Counted from the stretch's first letter, positions 8,044 through 16,997 are shown. The stretch is DNA of 36,690 nt from Pseudomonadales bacterium (GCA_016763855.1 JAESSY010000010.1:1-36690); one strand, 5' to 3'. Notes: generated by a model from the letters alone, not told the origin. Numbers and translations are program-made.

Positions 8044-8595
8044 CTAACTGGCATTTGATCGATGCAGGTCTTTTTGGTGGTTTATTTCTGACTCAATAGC
8101 TCGAGCATCTATAGCGCTATAATCTAGCGCCTCAAATATCTCACGATAATGAATCGGGTATGATGACTCCCCAGGATCATTATATTCAGGAAACTCGTGT
8201 GCCATTCTAACAACATCCCACCGGCCCACATTTCCGAATTCATCAAAGACCTGATCAAGAATAGCCAGATCTGCTCTACTAAGCATTCCAAGGTCTGATT
8301 CAGCCATATCTTCTCGCTGCAATGAAACCTCATTATCTTCTATAGGAGACACCCAAGAAGACCATGCTTCATCAGCGATGGAACCATTAGCCAAGTCGAC
8401 GGCGGAAGAAAGAACAGGTCCAAATTCCATGGACGACATAGAATCATAGCTAATGGGGTACTCGTACTCTTCTATCGACTTACGATCTGCGATATAGAGC
8501 AATTTCATGAGTTTAACGTGAGCCATAGTGCCACCACGTTTAGCTAGGAAAAACGCCGCCATTTGAGCAACTTTCTCTGCTTTATACATGTGCAT
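8044..8595 (-). CDS. Panacea-domain (SocA/DUF4065-like) antitoxin
   Basis: The N-terminal region has the layout of the Panacea domain: KAEKVAQMAAFFLAKRG then HVKLMKLLYIADRKSIEEY (roughly residues 5-44), then SMSSMEFGPVLSSAVDLANG, the segment that matches the family's conserved GPV pattern. Panacea proteins neutralise varied toxins, and SocA is a proteolysis adaptor for SocB in Caulobacter. The 183-residue length fits. ATG at 8595 is followed by another two codons on. The gene directly downstream (7619-8017) is the likely toxin. Regulation is unknown; the 270-bp A+T-rich upstream region to the direct repeat should hold the promoter, but no clean -35/-10 pair stood out. Confidence 0.8.
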   Translation of the reverse strand: MHMYKAEKVAQMAAFFLAKRGGTMAHVKLMKLLYIADRKSIEEYEYPISYDSMSSMEFGPVLSSAVDLANGSIADEAWSSWVSPIEDNEVSLQREDMAESDLGMLSRADLAILDQVFDEFGNVGRWDVVRMAHEFPEYNDPGESSYPIHYREIFEALDYSAIDARAIESEINHQKDLHRSNAS

Positions 8596-8867
8596 TCCGG
8601 TTCAATATATGTTCTATGACCTTAAATTTACTACATTTATTGCAATTCTGCCACATTTTGCCAGATTCACCATTTGGACTCCTAACACCCTCACTGTAAT
8701 TTTCCAGTGTAGAGAGGTATTAAAAAGTTTCAAAAGAGAAAATAATCCAAAAATCAAAACTGATTTTTTAGCAGTGACTTGCTTTGTTTGTAACACTCTT
8801 AGTAACAACTCGATCATTTATAATAAAACATATTGTTAATATACAATTACTTAACAACTATACATAG

Positions 8868-8987
8868 TTCCCGACGCACCACCAAATTTTTTAATGCGCC
8901 GCACCTAACAAACCTACGTTCTTAAAGGTGATTTTCAAACTTCGCCCGAACACAAGTGATTAAATCCTCACTGTCCCGCAAACCTCT
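8868..8987. repeat. Direct repeat, copy 2 (right boundary of the islet)
   Basis: This is the second copy of the 121-bp repeat at 6206-6326. It keeps the CCACCAAA after the acceptor strand but has lost one base there (CGCACCACCA) and most of the T-arm, since sequence upstream of 8868 no longer matches. It ends exactly where the truncated isochorismatase-family reading frame begins to look like real protein. Confidence 0.9.
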
Positions 8988-9456
8988 TACAAATACAAAA
9001 TGGTTGCTCGATATCGCTAGAGAATGTGACATCAAAGTCATCCAGTCGCCTTTTATACTCGATAAGACGGAGAAAGAAAAATATCGGGAAATCCCATTCC
9101 CTCCAAAGTTGTTCGACCAATTTACTGCTGGTACATGGAGAGCGGAATATACAGAAGGAATATTTGACCCTTCAGATTTAGTCGTTACAGGGCGTACAGG
9201 TTTTGACAATACTAAAGGAAGTAATTTAAGAGAATTATTGACGCGAAATGGAATAAGGAAAATTTATTTTATTGGCTTTACCACTGATCACTGTGTTGCT
9301 GAAACAATGGAAACACTTTCAGCAGAGGGCTATGAGTGCATTTTTATTTCAGATTGCACGGCAGCGAGAAATAAAAAGCTACAGGAAAAAATTGAAAGCA
9401 AATACAAGAATATCGTTAGTAAGCAAGCGGTCAGTGAAATAAGGGAGAACAGATGA
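8956..9456 (+). pseudogene. Isochorismatase-family cysteine hydrolase, 5' truncated
   Basis: From about 8988 onward the frame encodes the C-terminal part of an isochorismatase-like hydrolase: a linker (FPPKLFDQF), then VTGRTGFDNTKGSNL and IYFIGFTTDHCVAETM with the catalytic-type cysteine, then ISDCTAARN. Family members are about 180-220 residues and begin with a strand carrying the catalytic Asp (typically V-D-x-Q-N). That part is missing, because the reading frame runs back into the direct repeat, where only a chance GTG (8956) is available. The gene was probably broken by the event that placed the repeat here. It might still be translated as a fused product, but the active-site Asp is absent. 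Confidence 0.75.
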
Positions 9457-9466
9457 AAATTTTCCC

Positions 9467-9874
9467 CTAAAAATCTTTCCTCATCCGCTTAACAACAGCA
9501 CTAAAACTCAATACAACTTCACCATCAGAGCGAACGTCTCCTCTCAAGAAAACCATCGATCCGGTTTTCTTGATCATCTCAACTTCGCAGGTATGGAGAT
9601 TTCCAATCTGCCCTGCCGAGATAAATTCCGAGTTGAAACTAACCGTAACGCAAGATTCTTCGGAGTAGCCCGTCGTCGCCTCCATGCAAAGTGCGTAATC
9701 CGCAAAGGTCATCAAGACACCCCCATGGACATAGCCCATGGCATTACAGTGCTGTTTTTCTGCCATAAAGGCATAGCGTATTTTTTGTTCTGTTTTTTGA
9801 AAATAGAATGGACCTATATAGTCTTCGGCAGGATCCATTCCTACTAGGGTTTCAAATCCATCAGGGAAATCCAA
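9467..9874 (-). CDS. PaaI-like hotdog-fold acyl-CoA thioesterase
   Basis: The 135-residue protein carries the hotdog signature AMGYVHGGVLMTFADYALCMEA, typical of PaaI/YdiI-type thioesterases that hydrolyse acyl-CoA esters. The preceding Asn and the HGG loop form the substrate site in this family. It starts three bases after the M20 peptidase gene ends on the same strand, so the two are probably cotranscribed. Substrate cannot be told from sequence. It is the first gene to the right of the accessory region that looks intact and chromosomal. Confidence 0.82.
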   Translation of the reverse strand: MDFPDGFETLVGMDPAEDYIGPFYFQKTEQKIRYAFMAEKQHCNAMGYVHGGVLMTFADYALCMEATTGYSEESCVTVSFNSEFISAGQIGNLHTCEVEMIKKTGSMVFLRGDVRSDGEVVLSFSAVVKRMRKDF

Positions 9875-9877
9875 TCT

Positions 9878-11341
9878 TTACTCTCCTGCACCGTGCTTAA
9901 TAATTTGAATATAGGCTTGTACACCCCGTGATAAATTTTCAACACTGATTTGTTCGTTTGTTCCATGGAATCCCGCAAAATCTTTTTTAGTCAGGATAAA
10001 GGGATTGAAGCGATAGGCATTGTCCGCCACTTTTCCGTAATGACGAGAATCGGACCCTGCAATCATTAAGCCTGGGGTTACAACCGTACCGGGGTAGATC
10101 TCTTTTATCGCTCTCTCTACGACACGAAAGCCTTCTGCATCCCAGCTTGATACTTCTGATGCGGCTCGTCCGCTTCCTTCTTGATAACGGACTTCTACAT
10201 TTTCGTTTTCTACAACGCTTTTTACATAACTAACCAGATCATCAACACTGTCTCGAGGATGGAGGCGAAAATTAACCAGTGCAATGGCTTCGATTGGTAA
10301 AACATTGCTTTTAATACTTGCTGACAACATGGTTGGGGCTGTGGTTGTCCTCAGCATTGCATTCGTTAAGCCGTCTCCAGAAAGTTGTTTATCCAGCACG
10401 CCATCGAACAACCAGAGATTTGCAAAAAAGACTTTGGGTACGAAGGGCATATAACGGCTCACTTCATCAAACATTTGAAGGCTTAAACCTTCAAGCCCCC
10501 CTGGGACAGGATGCTGTTCCAGTTTTGTAATGGCTTCCGCAAGAATACCGACAGCAGTTTGTCGGGGAGGCGCGGAACTATGTCCACCTTTGGCCAAGGC
10601 AACAATCTGCAAGCTAATACTACCCTTTTCAGCAACATTAATTGGCGCTACTAAAAAATTGATTCCAGGGACCATGTCATCCATGACAAAAGAACCTTCA
10701 TCCAGAGACCAAGCCAATTGAACGCCTTTCTTTTTTAGCGCAGCGGCAACTTGGCCCGCCCCATTGGGGCCGCCCAGTTCTTCATCGTGACCAAAACTAA
10801 GATAGACGCTGCGTTCTGGTTTAAAGCCTGATTCAATGAGGTGTTTCACGCCTTCTAACATCGCGATCACTGCACTCTTATCATCGAGCGCGCCTCTGCC
10901 CCATATAACCCCATCGGCAATTTCTCCGGAAAAAGGCGGGTGCTCCCAAAGAGACTCTGTACCGGGTATCACAGGTACAACATCGTAATGTCCCGTCAGC
11001 AATATTGCTTGCAGCTCAGGATTTGATCCCTGCCAAAAATAAAGTACCGTGTCGCCATACCTTTCATGGCTTAGATTATTTTGAACATCTGGATAGCTAT
11101 TCCCCATCCACAGGATAAAATCATCAAAGGCTTTCTGATCTCGAAGAGAAGGATCCTGATGAGATACGGTTTGAAATTGAATTGCCTCACTAAGGCGCTG
11201 AGCAATAGCGCGCTCATCCAATTGGATCATCACGTGTTCTACAGCTTCGCTATTCTCCGGCACATGAAGAAAGGTACGCACCAATACAACAACAGTCAGT
11301 AAGCCGAGCCCAGCGAAGACGGCGATAAGAAGTCGTTTCAT
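9878..11341 (-). CDS. M20-family metallopeptidase, PM20D1-like
   Basis: A 487-residue zinc peptidase/amidohydrolase of the M20 family. Metal-binding and catalytic motifs are visible: LTGHYDVVP (H118, D120), WGRGALDDK (bridging D153), HDEELGG (catalytic and metal Glu at 187-188), GSDSRHYG and a C-terminal GFHGTNEQI. The N-terminus (residues 4-24) is one hydrophobic segment, so it is either a signal anchor or an uncleaved signal peptide, placing the enzyme outside the inner membrane. A lidding/dimerisation domain is expected in the middle (GGHSSAPP at about 254-261). The length resembles the PM20D1 carboxypeptidase group, which acts on N-acyl amino acids in animals; the bacterial substrate is unknown. 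GGATAAAAT precedes the ATG. Confidence 0.85.
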   Translation of the reverse strand: MKRLLIAVFAGLGLLTVVVLVRTFLHVPENSEAVEHVMIQLDERAIAQRLSEAIQFQTVSHQDPSLRDQKAFDDFILWMGNSYPDVQNNLSHERYGDTVLYFWQGSNPELQAILLTGHYDVVPVIPGTESLWEHPPFSGEIADGVIWGRGALDDKSAVIAMLEGVKHLIESGFKPERSVYLSFGHDEELGGPNGAGQVAAALKKKGVQLAWSLDEGSFVMDDMVPGINFLVAPINVAEKGSISLQIVALAKGGHSSAPPRQTAVGILAEAITKLEQHPVPGGLEGLSLQMFDEVSRYMPFVPKVFFANLWLFDGVLDKQLSGDGLTNAMLRTTTAPTMLSASIKSNVLPIEAIALVNFRLHPRDSVDDLVSYVKSVVENENVEVRYQEGSGRAASEVSSWDAEGFRVVERAIKEIYPGTVVTPGLMIAGSDSRHYGKVADNAYRFNPFILTKKDFAGFHGTNEQISVENLSRGVQAYIQIIKHGAGE

Positions 11342-11418
11342 ATTTTATCCACTTAGACCAGAAAATTTATTAGGTGAAGTCTTTTTAGTTAAAGGTTTTC
11401 AGAAAAGATCCTAGGCTC

Positions 11419-12315
11419 CTATAAACCGCGCTGCCATTCTTCCCGTAGCGGGATAAGCCCAGGCTGGTTGATTGCCGTCCTCACAGTATTGAGTAACTGT
11501 GCTTTGTCTTTACCGAGCACACCCTTCAAAACCAAATAATTGGAGGCATGATCACTTCTGAATACGGTCTTCTCTAATTCTAGGTTGTCTAACAATGTTT
11601 CCATTTCCCTAAACAGTTCTAGTTTACTGAGTTTTCGCCATTTCCCTTTAAAATTCTTTTCAAAGTTCTGGCTGCCCCCGGGGAATTCAACAACAAGGGT
11701 TGAAAGATAATCTGGCTGCGCTGCATTCATCAGCTTCGCACTGGCAGTTGCATGTGCATGGCTTAGTTCAGGCCCGCCCAAGCCATTGAGTATCATTACC
11801 GAGCTCTTCATACCGGCGGCTTTAACTTTTGTGAGTGCAGCAAGAGATGATTCATAAGTCTCTCCCTTCTCTACCAGCCCCAATAATCTTGTATCACCGG
11901 TTTCACAACCGACATACATTAGACTGAGTCCTTTTTCTCTTAAGCCTTTGAGATCTTCAGGGGTTTTATTTTTTAAATTTCTCGGTAAACAATACGAACT
12001 AATGCGTGAAATATCAGGTACTAGCTCATTAATTAAATCCAGGATTTCGTGAAGTCTGCGGGTCGACAAAGTCATAGAGTCGCCATCCGCGAGGAATATT
12101 CGTTGGATGGGATAACCTGCCCTAACGATAGAGCTTAGCTCTATCCTCAGTTCATCAATTGGCTTTGGCTTAAATTTTTTCTGGTCATCCGTGTACATGG
12201 TACAAAAAGTACATTTATTCCAAGAACAACCATTTGTCACTTGTAGAATGAGGGACTTCCATTCACTGGGGGGTCTAAATACGGGTTGGATATAATTAAG
12301 TGGGTACATCAGCAC
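11419..12315 (-). CDS. Radical SAM protein of unknown substrate
   Basis: The cluster motif is NGCSWNKCTFC (C30, C35, C38), a Cx4Cx2C variant of the usual Cx3Cx2C that occurs in a known group of uncharacterised radical SAM proteins. DGDSM and later YVGCETGD fit the SAM-binding barrel strands of radical SAM enzymes. The 298-residue length leaves little beyond the core barrel, with no B12-binding or SPASM domain. A GTG (12315) or the ATG two codons later could be the start. It lies between two unrelated genes and its neighbours do not suggest a pathway. Confidence 0.8.
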   Translation of the reverse strand: MLMYPLNYIQPVFRPPSEWKSLILQVTNGCSWNKCTFCTMYTDDQKKFKPKPIDELRIELSSIVRAGYPIQRIFLADGDSMTLSTRRLHEILDLINELVPDISRISSYCLPRNLKNKTPEDLKGLREKGLSLMYVGCETGDTRLLGLVEKGETYESSLAALTKVKAAGMKSSVMILNGLGGPELSHAHATASAKLMNAAQPDYLSTLVVEFPGGSQNFEKNFKGKWRKLSKLELFREMETLLDNLELEKTVFRSDHASNYLVLKGVLGKDKAQLLNTVRTAINQPGLIPLREEWQRGL

Positions 12316-12430
12316 AGTTTACTTTAAAATTATAGTGACAGGGAAATAAACCATCTCAAGGAAGCCATGTTATGGTTAGATAGGTCAATGGAATTTAAAA
12401 TAATCTCAGGCAAAGACTGCAGGAACCAAA

Positions 12431-13156
12431 ATGGCGCCTTTAGAACCTACTTTTATTAAACAATGTCCAAGTGATAATGGGTTTCGACTTCGAGGCATGA
12501 ACATGACCCGAATAGAAGTGTTCGTGGACGCCGCTTTCGCATTTGCAGTCACCATGCTGGTCATTTCTTTTGATTCTATTCCACAAAATTTTTCTGAAAT
12601 GATCATCGCAATTAAAAACATCCCCGCCTTCATCTTCTCCGTAGTTCAGTTAATCTGGATTTGGCATGCACACAATGTGTGGAGCAAGCGCTTTGGACTT
12701 GATAATGGCATGACTGTTTTCCTGAGCGCCACTCTTCTTATCATCGTTTTAGTTTATATCTATCCAATGAGGATCATGAATCAAAGTATGATGGCCTATT
12801 TCACTAATGGCTATCTATACAGCTCATTCAATTTTGATTTAGCATCAGAGCTATCAGCCATGTTCATTTTTCTGGGCATTGGCTTCTTTAGTTTCTGTAT
12901 TCTTTTTGTCAGTCTGAATTATTACGCACTATCACTCAAAGACGAGTTACTTTTAGATGAGCACGAGATTTATGAGACACGCACATTGGTATTTGTCTGG
13001 ATGGGTGCAGCCGCCAATGCACTACTTTGCATACTTCTGGCCTTAATCCTGCCGCCAAACTTACTACCTTTTTCGGGGTTTTCCTTGTTTCTATTGTCCT
13101 TCTGGATTCCTTATATAAGAATATCCAGGGCGCGAAAAAGCCCTCTTCCCTCCTAG
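12431..13156 (+). CDS. TMEM175/DUF1211-family membrane protein
   Basis: The N-terminal stretch RIEVFVDAAFAFAVTMLVI matches the signature of the TMEM175 family (usually R-x-E-x-F-S-D), potassium-selective channels in bacteria and lysosomes. Here the canonical FSD serine is Val (FVD). Several further hydrophobic segments follow (about residues 55-80, 95-115, 135-165, 185-200, 205-225), consistent with six helices. CAGGAAC seven bases before ATG 12431 supports this start, although the conserved part begins at the ATGs near residues 23-25. It is flanked by genes on the opposite strand. Confidence 0.72.
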   Translation: MAPLEPTFIKQCPSDNGFRLRGMNMTRIEVFVDAAFAFAVTMLVISFDSIPQNFSEMIIAIKNIPAFIFSVVQLIWIWHAHNVWSKRFGLDNGMTVFLSATLLIIVLVYIYPMRIMNQSMMAYFTNGYLYSSFNFDLASELSAMFIFLGIGFFSFCILFVSLNYYALSLKDELLLDEHEIYETRTLVFVWMGAAANALLCILLALILPPNLLPFSGFSLFLLSFWIPYIRISRARKSPLPS

Positions 13157-13168
13157 CTTTTGTGAATA

Positions 13169-14887
13169 CTAAGGAAGCGTCATAACAATACCTTCTCTTC
13201 GTTTATCCGCTGCGCCATCTAAGCCATCTTTGGTCACTCGGATGATGTGAAGTCCGGAATTTTCACCATCTCGCTCTTGAACAATGTATCCTCGTTTTTT
13301 TAAATCCGCCGCAATATTCTTACCTTCTTGGGTTGTGATATCAACGCGAACCTTCTCTCCTCTGGCAATGATATTAGTGTAATCAACAGCAGCCTGGGCG
13401 TCCAATCCCCAATCCAGCACACCTATGATAGTCTTTGCGACATAAGCTGGAATTGAATTTCCACCAGGTGAGCCTGTTACCAAAAGCAAATCACCCTGAG
13501 CATCGAACACCATTGTGGGAGACATTGATGAACGGGGCCTCCGATGAGGTGCTATAGCATTCGCAACAGGTCGACCATCCGCGGGGACTTCTCTTGCAAA
13601 ATCAGTCATTTGATTATTCAAGAGAAACCCACCTACCCAACGTGTAGAACCAAAAGGTGCTTCTACTGTCGCCGTCATTGACACTGCATTTCCTTCACCA
13701 TCAATAATAGACAAATGACTTGTACCTCGCACCTCATCAGTGGTGTCTGCTGCCCATAGATTCGCGACACTATTTTGATGAAGCACTTCACCGGGGTCTC
13801 CGTGGATAGGCTTTTCATCGGGCGCAAATCTCTCCGTTGCGCGATGTTTCAGATATTTCGGATTTAACAAATCATTAAGGGGGATGGTAACTTCATCAGG
13901 ATCACCGAAGTAATGGTCTCTATCAGCATAAGCTAATCGTTGGGAGTCTACAAAAGCAGCAACTTTATCTGCTTGTGTCGATTGGGCTGAGGATAAATGA
14001 TCGTAAAGCGCCGCCATCATAATTTGTGCGCCACCTGAGGAGGGCGGCGAAGTTGTACAGATATCAACTTGCCTGAAATCACCACAAATAACTTCGCGAT
14101 CAATGACTTTGTATTCCACAAGGTCTTCAAGGCTTAGGCTTCCGGGATGCGGCTCAGCCTGCACCGCTGCAACAATCGCCTCGGCAATGTCGCCCTCATA
14201 GAAGGCTTTTGGCCCTTCAAGACTCACTCTCGTCAATGTGTTGGCATAGGCTGTGTTTACACGAAGATCTCCCACCTTTAGGGCTTTATCATTTGGGTAA
14301 AAGTATTCCGACACCCCTGGATTTTTTGACAATCCAGATATTTCTTTCATTCGGGGTAGAAATCCCGCCAATCGCGGACTTACTTCAAAGCCCTCTTTCG
14401 CCAATTTAATTGCCGGCTGAAAGAGTACTTCCCAAGGCAACTTTCCGTGTAAATCATGTGCATGCTTGTACAATGCTATTACGCCCGGCACACCAATCGA
14501 TATCCCGCTCTGCCATGCTTCCATGAAGCCCATCACCTCACTGCCTTTCATAAACATGTCTCGGGTGACCCCGGCAGGAGCCATTTCTCTTCCGTCATGA
14601 AAGCTGAGCTTGTTTTCTAATCGATCGAAGACCAACAAAAAAGCGCCTCCACCGATGCCAGAACTTTGTGGTTCAACTAGACCGAGAACAAGATGCGCTG
14701 CTATTGTGGCGTCAACTGCGTGCCCACCTTTCTCTAACATTAGAATTGCGGCTTTCACGGCATGAGGATTTGCAGCTGATACCATGGCACCTTTTTGCCA
14801 AATATCTATAGTCTTAACCGAAGGATTAGTGAGGGAGTTATCACATGCGCTCAACAATAGAACAAAAAATAACAATCTGAATTTCAT
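13169..14887 (-). CDS. ggt: Gamma-glutamyltransferase, lipoprotein form
   Basis: This enzyme transfers or hydrolyses the gamma-glutamyl group of glutathione and related compounds. The nucleophile is T389 in RGTSHLSIIDGEGNAVS, where the precursor cleaves itself into large and small subunits. PPSSGGAQI (about 281-289) and TGSPGGNS further on are conserved family loops. I chose ATG 14887 because AGGTGA lies just upstream and it gives a clean lipoprotein signal (MKFRLLFFVLLLSAC, lipid-modified C15); a TTG ten codons earlier (14917) would spoil it. About 572 residues is normal for the family. Location is therefore periplasmic, anchored to a membrane, and a role in scavenging extracellular glutathione is expected from the family. 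Confidence 0.9.
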   Translation of the reverse strand: MKFRLLFFVLLLSACDNSLTNPSVKTIDIWQKGAMVSAANPHAVKAAILMLEKGGHAVDATIAAHLVLGLVEPQSSGIGGGAFLLVFDRLENKLSFHDGREMAPAGVTRDMFMKGSEVMGFMEAWQSGISIGVPGVIALYKHAHDLHGKLPWEVLFQPAIKLAKEGFEVSPRLAGFLPRMKEISGLSKNPGVSEYFYPNDKALKVGDLRVNTAYANTLTRVSLEGPKAFYEGDIAEAIVAAVQAEPHPGSLSLEDLVEYKVIDREVICGDFRQVDICTTSPPSSGGAQIMMAALYDHLSSAQSTQADKVAAFVDSQRLAYADRDHYFGDPDEVTIPLNDLLNPKYLKHRATERFAPDEKPIHGDPGEVLHQNSVANLWAADTTDEVRGTSHLSIIDGEGNAVSMTATVEAPFGSTRWVGGFLLNNQMTDFAREVPADGRPVANAIAPHRRPRSSMSPTMVFDAQGDLLLVTGSPGGNSIPAYVAKTIIGVLDWGLDAQAAVDYTNIIARGEKVRVDITTQEGKNIAADLKKRGYIVQERDGENSGLHIIRVTKDGLDGAADKRREGIVMTLP

Positions 14888-14943
14888 CTGCTTCACCTGA
14901 ATAGTCTTAGCGAGCAAAATAACACATCTTCAAATAAAAGTGG

Positions 14944-15396
14944 TTACTGCATGACGTGTTTTGTATTCAGAGAAATGTCATAGGATAATTTGATACCAGT
15001 TTTGCAGGTCGTTTTGATCATAATGCCAATTTCTTCTGCTTTTAGAATGAGTGCTGAAGGAATACCTTCAGGTTTATGCCAGGCTTTCTTTTGAAAGTGT
15101 CCATTAATAGTGATGACATATTTCTCATTTTCTTGATGACTAACGAGACTTATTGCCACCAATGCCTCGCTTGACATAAGTTCACGGAGTAAAGTGTCCA
15201 ATGTTTTCTCTACTTTGATTAAACCGGTTTGACCTTTAGGTGTCTGAAGATCGACTCTGCAAACAACCCCTAGATATTCTGCCAACTGCCGATATCGTCT
15301 TTTAACTCTGTCGACCATATCAGAAAAAGCAATGTCCTCTGCCAAGATGTCATTTCTTACTAGCGTATCGTCTTCTATTAACCTATTGCGATTCAT
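14944..15396 (-). CDS. Hypothetical protein, 150 aa
   Basis: I do not recognise this protein. The first 60 residues are charged and likely helical (DMVDRVKRRYRQLAEYLGVV), the middle holds LDTLLRELMSSEALVAISLV and the end predicts strands (YVITINGHF). The helical part followed by strands loosely recalls a small histidine-kinase-like fold, but no ATP-binding N, G1 or G2 boxes can be seen. GAGGA seven bases before the ATG supports the start. It precedes ggt on the same strand with a 56-base gap, so cotranscription is possible. Confidence 0.55.
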   Translation of the reverse strand: MNRNRLIEDDTLVRNDILAEDIAFSDMVDRVKRRYRQLAEYLGVVCRVDLQTPKGQTGLIKVEKTLDTLLRELMSSEALVAISLVSHQENEKYVITINGHFQKKAWHKPEGIPSALILKAEEIGIMIKTTCKTGIKLSYDISLNTKHVMQ

Positions 15397-15628
15397 TTTC
15401 TGTCCTCAATTTCGTCCGTAAATCCTGTACTTCTTGTACCTCCTTCCATCGACATTTTCTATATCTAGCTGTCTATATTCAGAAAGGATTCATCATCTCT
15501 TTCGCCGATAAGATGAGTTTCCAGAAGCCCATTGATTAAAAAGTGATCTACTTCACAAACTCAGCAACAAAGATTGAGTAAATAGCCAGAATTGCGACAG
15601 GGTTCACAAAATTTACATCAGAATCCCG

Positions 15629-15979
15629 ATGCAAGACGAAGGAGGCGTTGAAATTGTGCCGGGTACACATCGGCGTTGGGACACGCAAGAGGAGCTAGAC
15701 GTGCGCCTTGAAGAGAACGGGCGACATCATTATGACGATCTTATCGGAGCGCGCCAAATCCCTTTAAACAAAGGAGACGCATTACTTTTTTCAGCGAATA
15801 TGATTCATCGAGGATTATACGGTATGGATCGATTTGCACTAGATATTCTGGTGTCTGATCCAGACATTTCATTGCTTGAATTTGCCGATGAAGCAAACTT
15901 GCCCAACGAAGAAATGAGACAGAAAATGGACAATCCCACTTTATTCGACAACACGATTCTGCCAAGGAGAAAACCTTAA
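15629..15979 (+). pseudogene. Phytanoyl-CoA dioxygenase (PhyH)-family C-terminal fragment
   Basis: The frame encodes the second half of a PhyH-type Fe(II)/2-oxoglutarate dioxygenase: GGVEIVPGTHRRW, then LNKGDALLFSANMIHRG with the distal iron-binding His, then an Arg in GMDRFALDI that would bind 2-oxoglutarate. The frame is open upstream to a TGA near 15570 and the codons before ATG 15629 (IYIRIP) also look homologous, so the true start was further left. The N-terminal half with the HxD iron ligands is not found in any frame nearby. Complete members are about 250-300 residues. It is most likely a remnant. Confidence 0.65.
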
Positions 15980-16052
15980 CAGGTTAGAGTAACGCTATAT
16001 CGTTGCAACTCTTTATCGCAGCAATTATCATTAGACTCTATTTTGAAAAGCA

Positions 16053-16799
16053 CTAGCCACTCTGCATTTTTAACATATCAGGCACATTCAATCCGCTTTC
16101 GTATAGTTTAAACTCTGTCTCCTGCTCAGTGATTGCCAGTAGGGACAATCTGTCAGCCAACTCATTGCCTTCTATACCGATATGCGCCTTCACATGCAGA
16201 ATATTGATTCTGGGTTTTATTAAAAGGTAGGTCTCATACATCCTCGCAATCAATTCTGCGTTGATCAGCTCTCCAGACTTTCTTTTCCAGCCGCGTCGCT
16301 GCCAATCCGCAGCCCAAGTCGTCATAGCTTTAATCGCATAAGTGCTATCAGCGAGTATTTGAACTTTTTTACCTTTATCAAGAAAGTCTAAAGCCAGAAT
16401 CATGCTTTGGTGCAAGGCATTGAGCTCAGCGGTGTTATTAGTGCCCATCGGCTGATACAAACCATAATAGCGAGCGCTTAAAACTCCGCTCTCATAGACT
16501 GCGACGCCAGAACCTGACTTACCCGGGTTTGGGTCACAACCACCATCACAAAAAATGTGAACGTCAAATTGCTCGTCAAGTTCAAATACCGACTTAGGAA
16601 TTCGCTTTCCGGGCTTCTTTTTTGTGTTTTCCTCAGGTCCACTCCGAAAAGCGATTTTTGCCGTTTCAAGAGTAGTGTAACTTTTAAAACGGGATTTCGG
16701 GAATCCGGAAACCAGTTTTTGCGTAGTAGGCCAATCCGTAAATATACCGGTTTCTCTGCCAACCCAAACGACATAATATTTATGCTTCGCCACCCGCAC
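16053..16799 (-). CDS. Ribonuclease HI with N-terminal viroplasmin-type domain
   Basis: The N-terminal 50 residues (KYYVVWVGRETGIFTDW, then FKSYTTLETAKIAF) match the viroplasmin/RNase H1 hybrid-binding domain. After a basic linker comes an RNase H domain with the catalytic acids D85 (FCDGGCDPNPG), E125 (NNTAELNA), D151 (ADSTYAI) and D216 (GNELADRL), and the loop His H206. It degrades the RNA strand of RNA/DNA hybrids such as R-loops. The 248-residue length and this domain order are known in eukaryotes and a subset of bacteria. It stands alone, with the PhyH remnant converging on it and a GH3 gene diverging from it. Confidence 0.9.
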   Translation of the reverse strand: MRVAKHKYYVVWVGRETGIFTDWPTTQKLVSGFPKSRFKSYTTLETAKIAFRSGPEENTKKKPGKRIPKSVFELDEQFDVHIFCDGGCDPNPGKSGSGVAVYESGVLSARYYGLYQPMGTNNTAELNALHQSMILALDFLDKGKKVQILADSTYAIKAMTTWAADWQRRGWKRKSGELINAELIARMYETYLLIKPRINILHVKAHIGIEGNELADRLSLLAITEQETEFKLYESGLNVPDMLKMQSG

Positions 16800-16997
16800 C
16801 TACTTTTTATCTATCATTAACTTATTTGCGCTCAGGATACCCCAAGCCCATTCTAGAATGAACTATTTCTCTTTCTAGGGAACGTCTGATTAAGTGGATA
16901 TTTTCGTCAGGGCAAGGAAGGGGTGAGTTGAGCACTTGACCTATCAGCTTCAAAGCAGTAATTTTTGTTTCTCCCATGCGCTGTAAGTCGATTGTTT

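Noticed and set aside
8614-8839. Overlapping open frames on both strands between the Panacea gene and the repeat
   Set aside because: They are A+T-rich, mutually antisense and resemble no protein; the region is better read as a promoter-bearing spacer.
9593-9847. 84-codon plus-strand frame
   Set aside because: It is antisense to the hotdog thioesterase motif and has no protein-like features.
15441-15470. Strong ribosome binding site AAGGAGG on the minus strand ahead of the 150-aa hypothetical gene
   Set aside because: No start codon lies at a workable distance; the gene's own start at 15396 has a separate GAGGA, so this looks coincidental.
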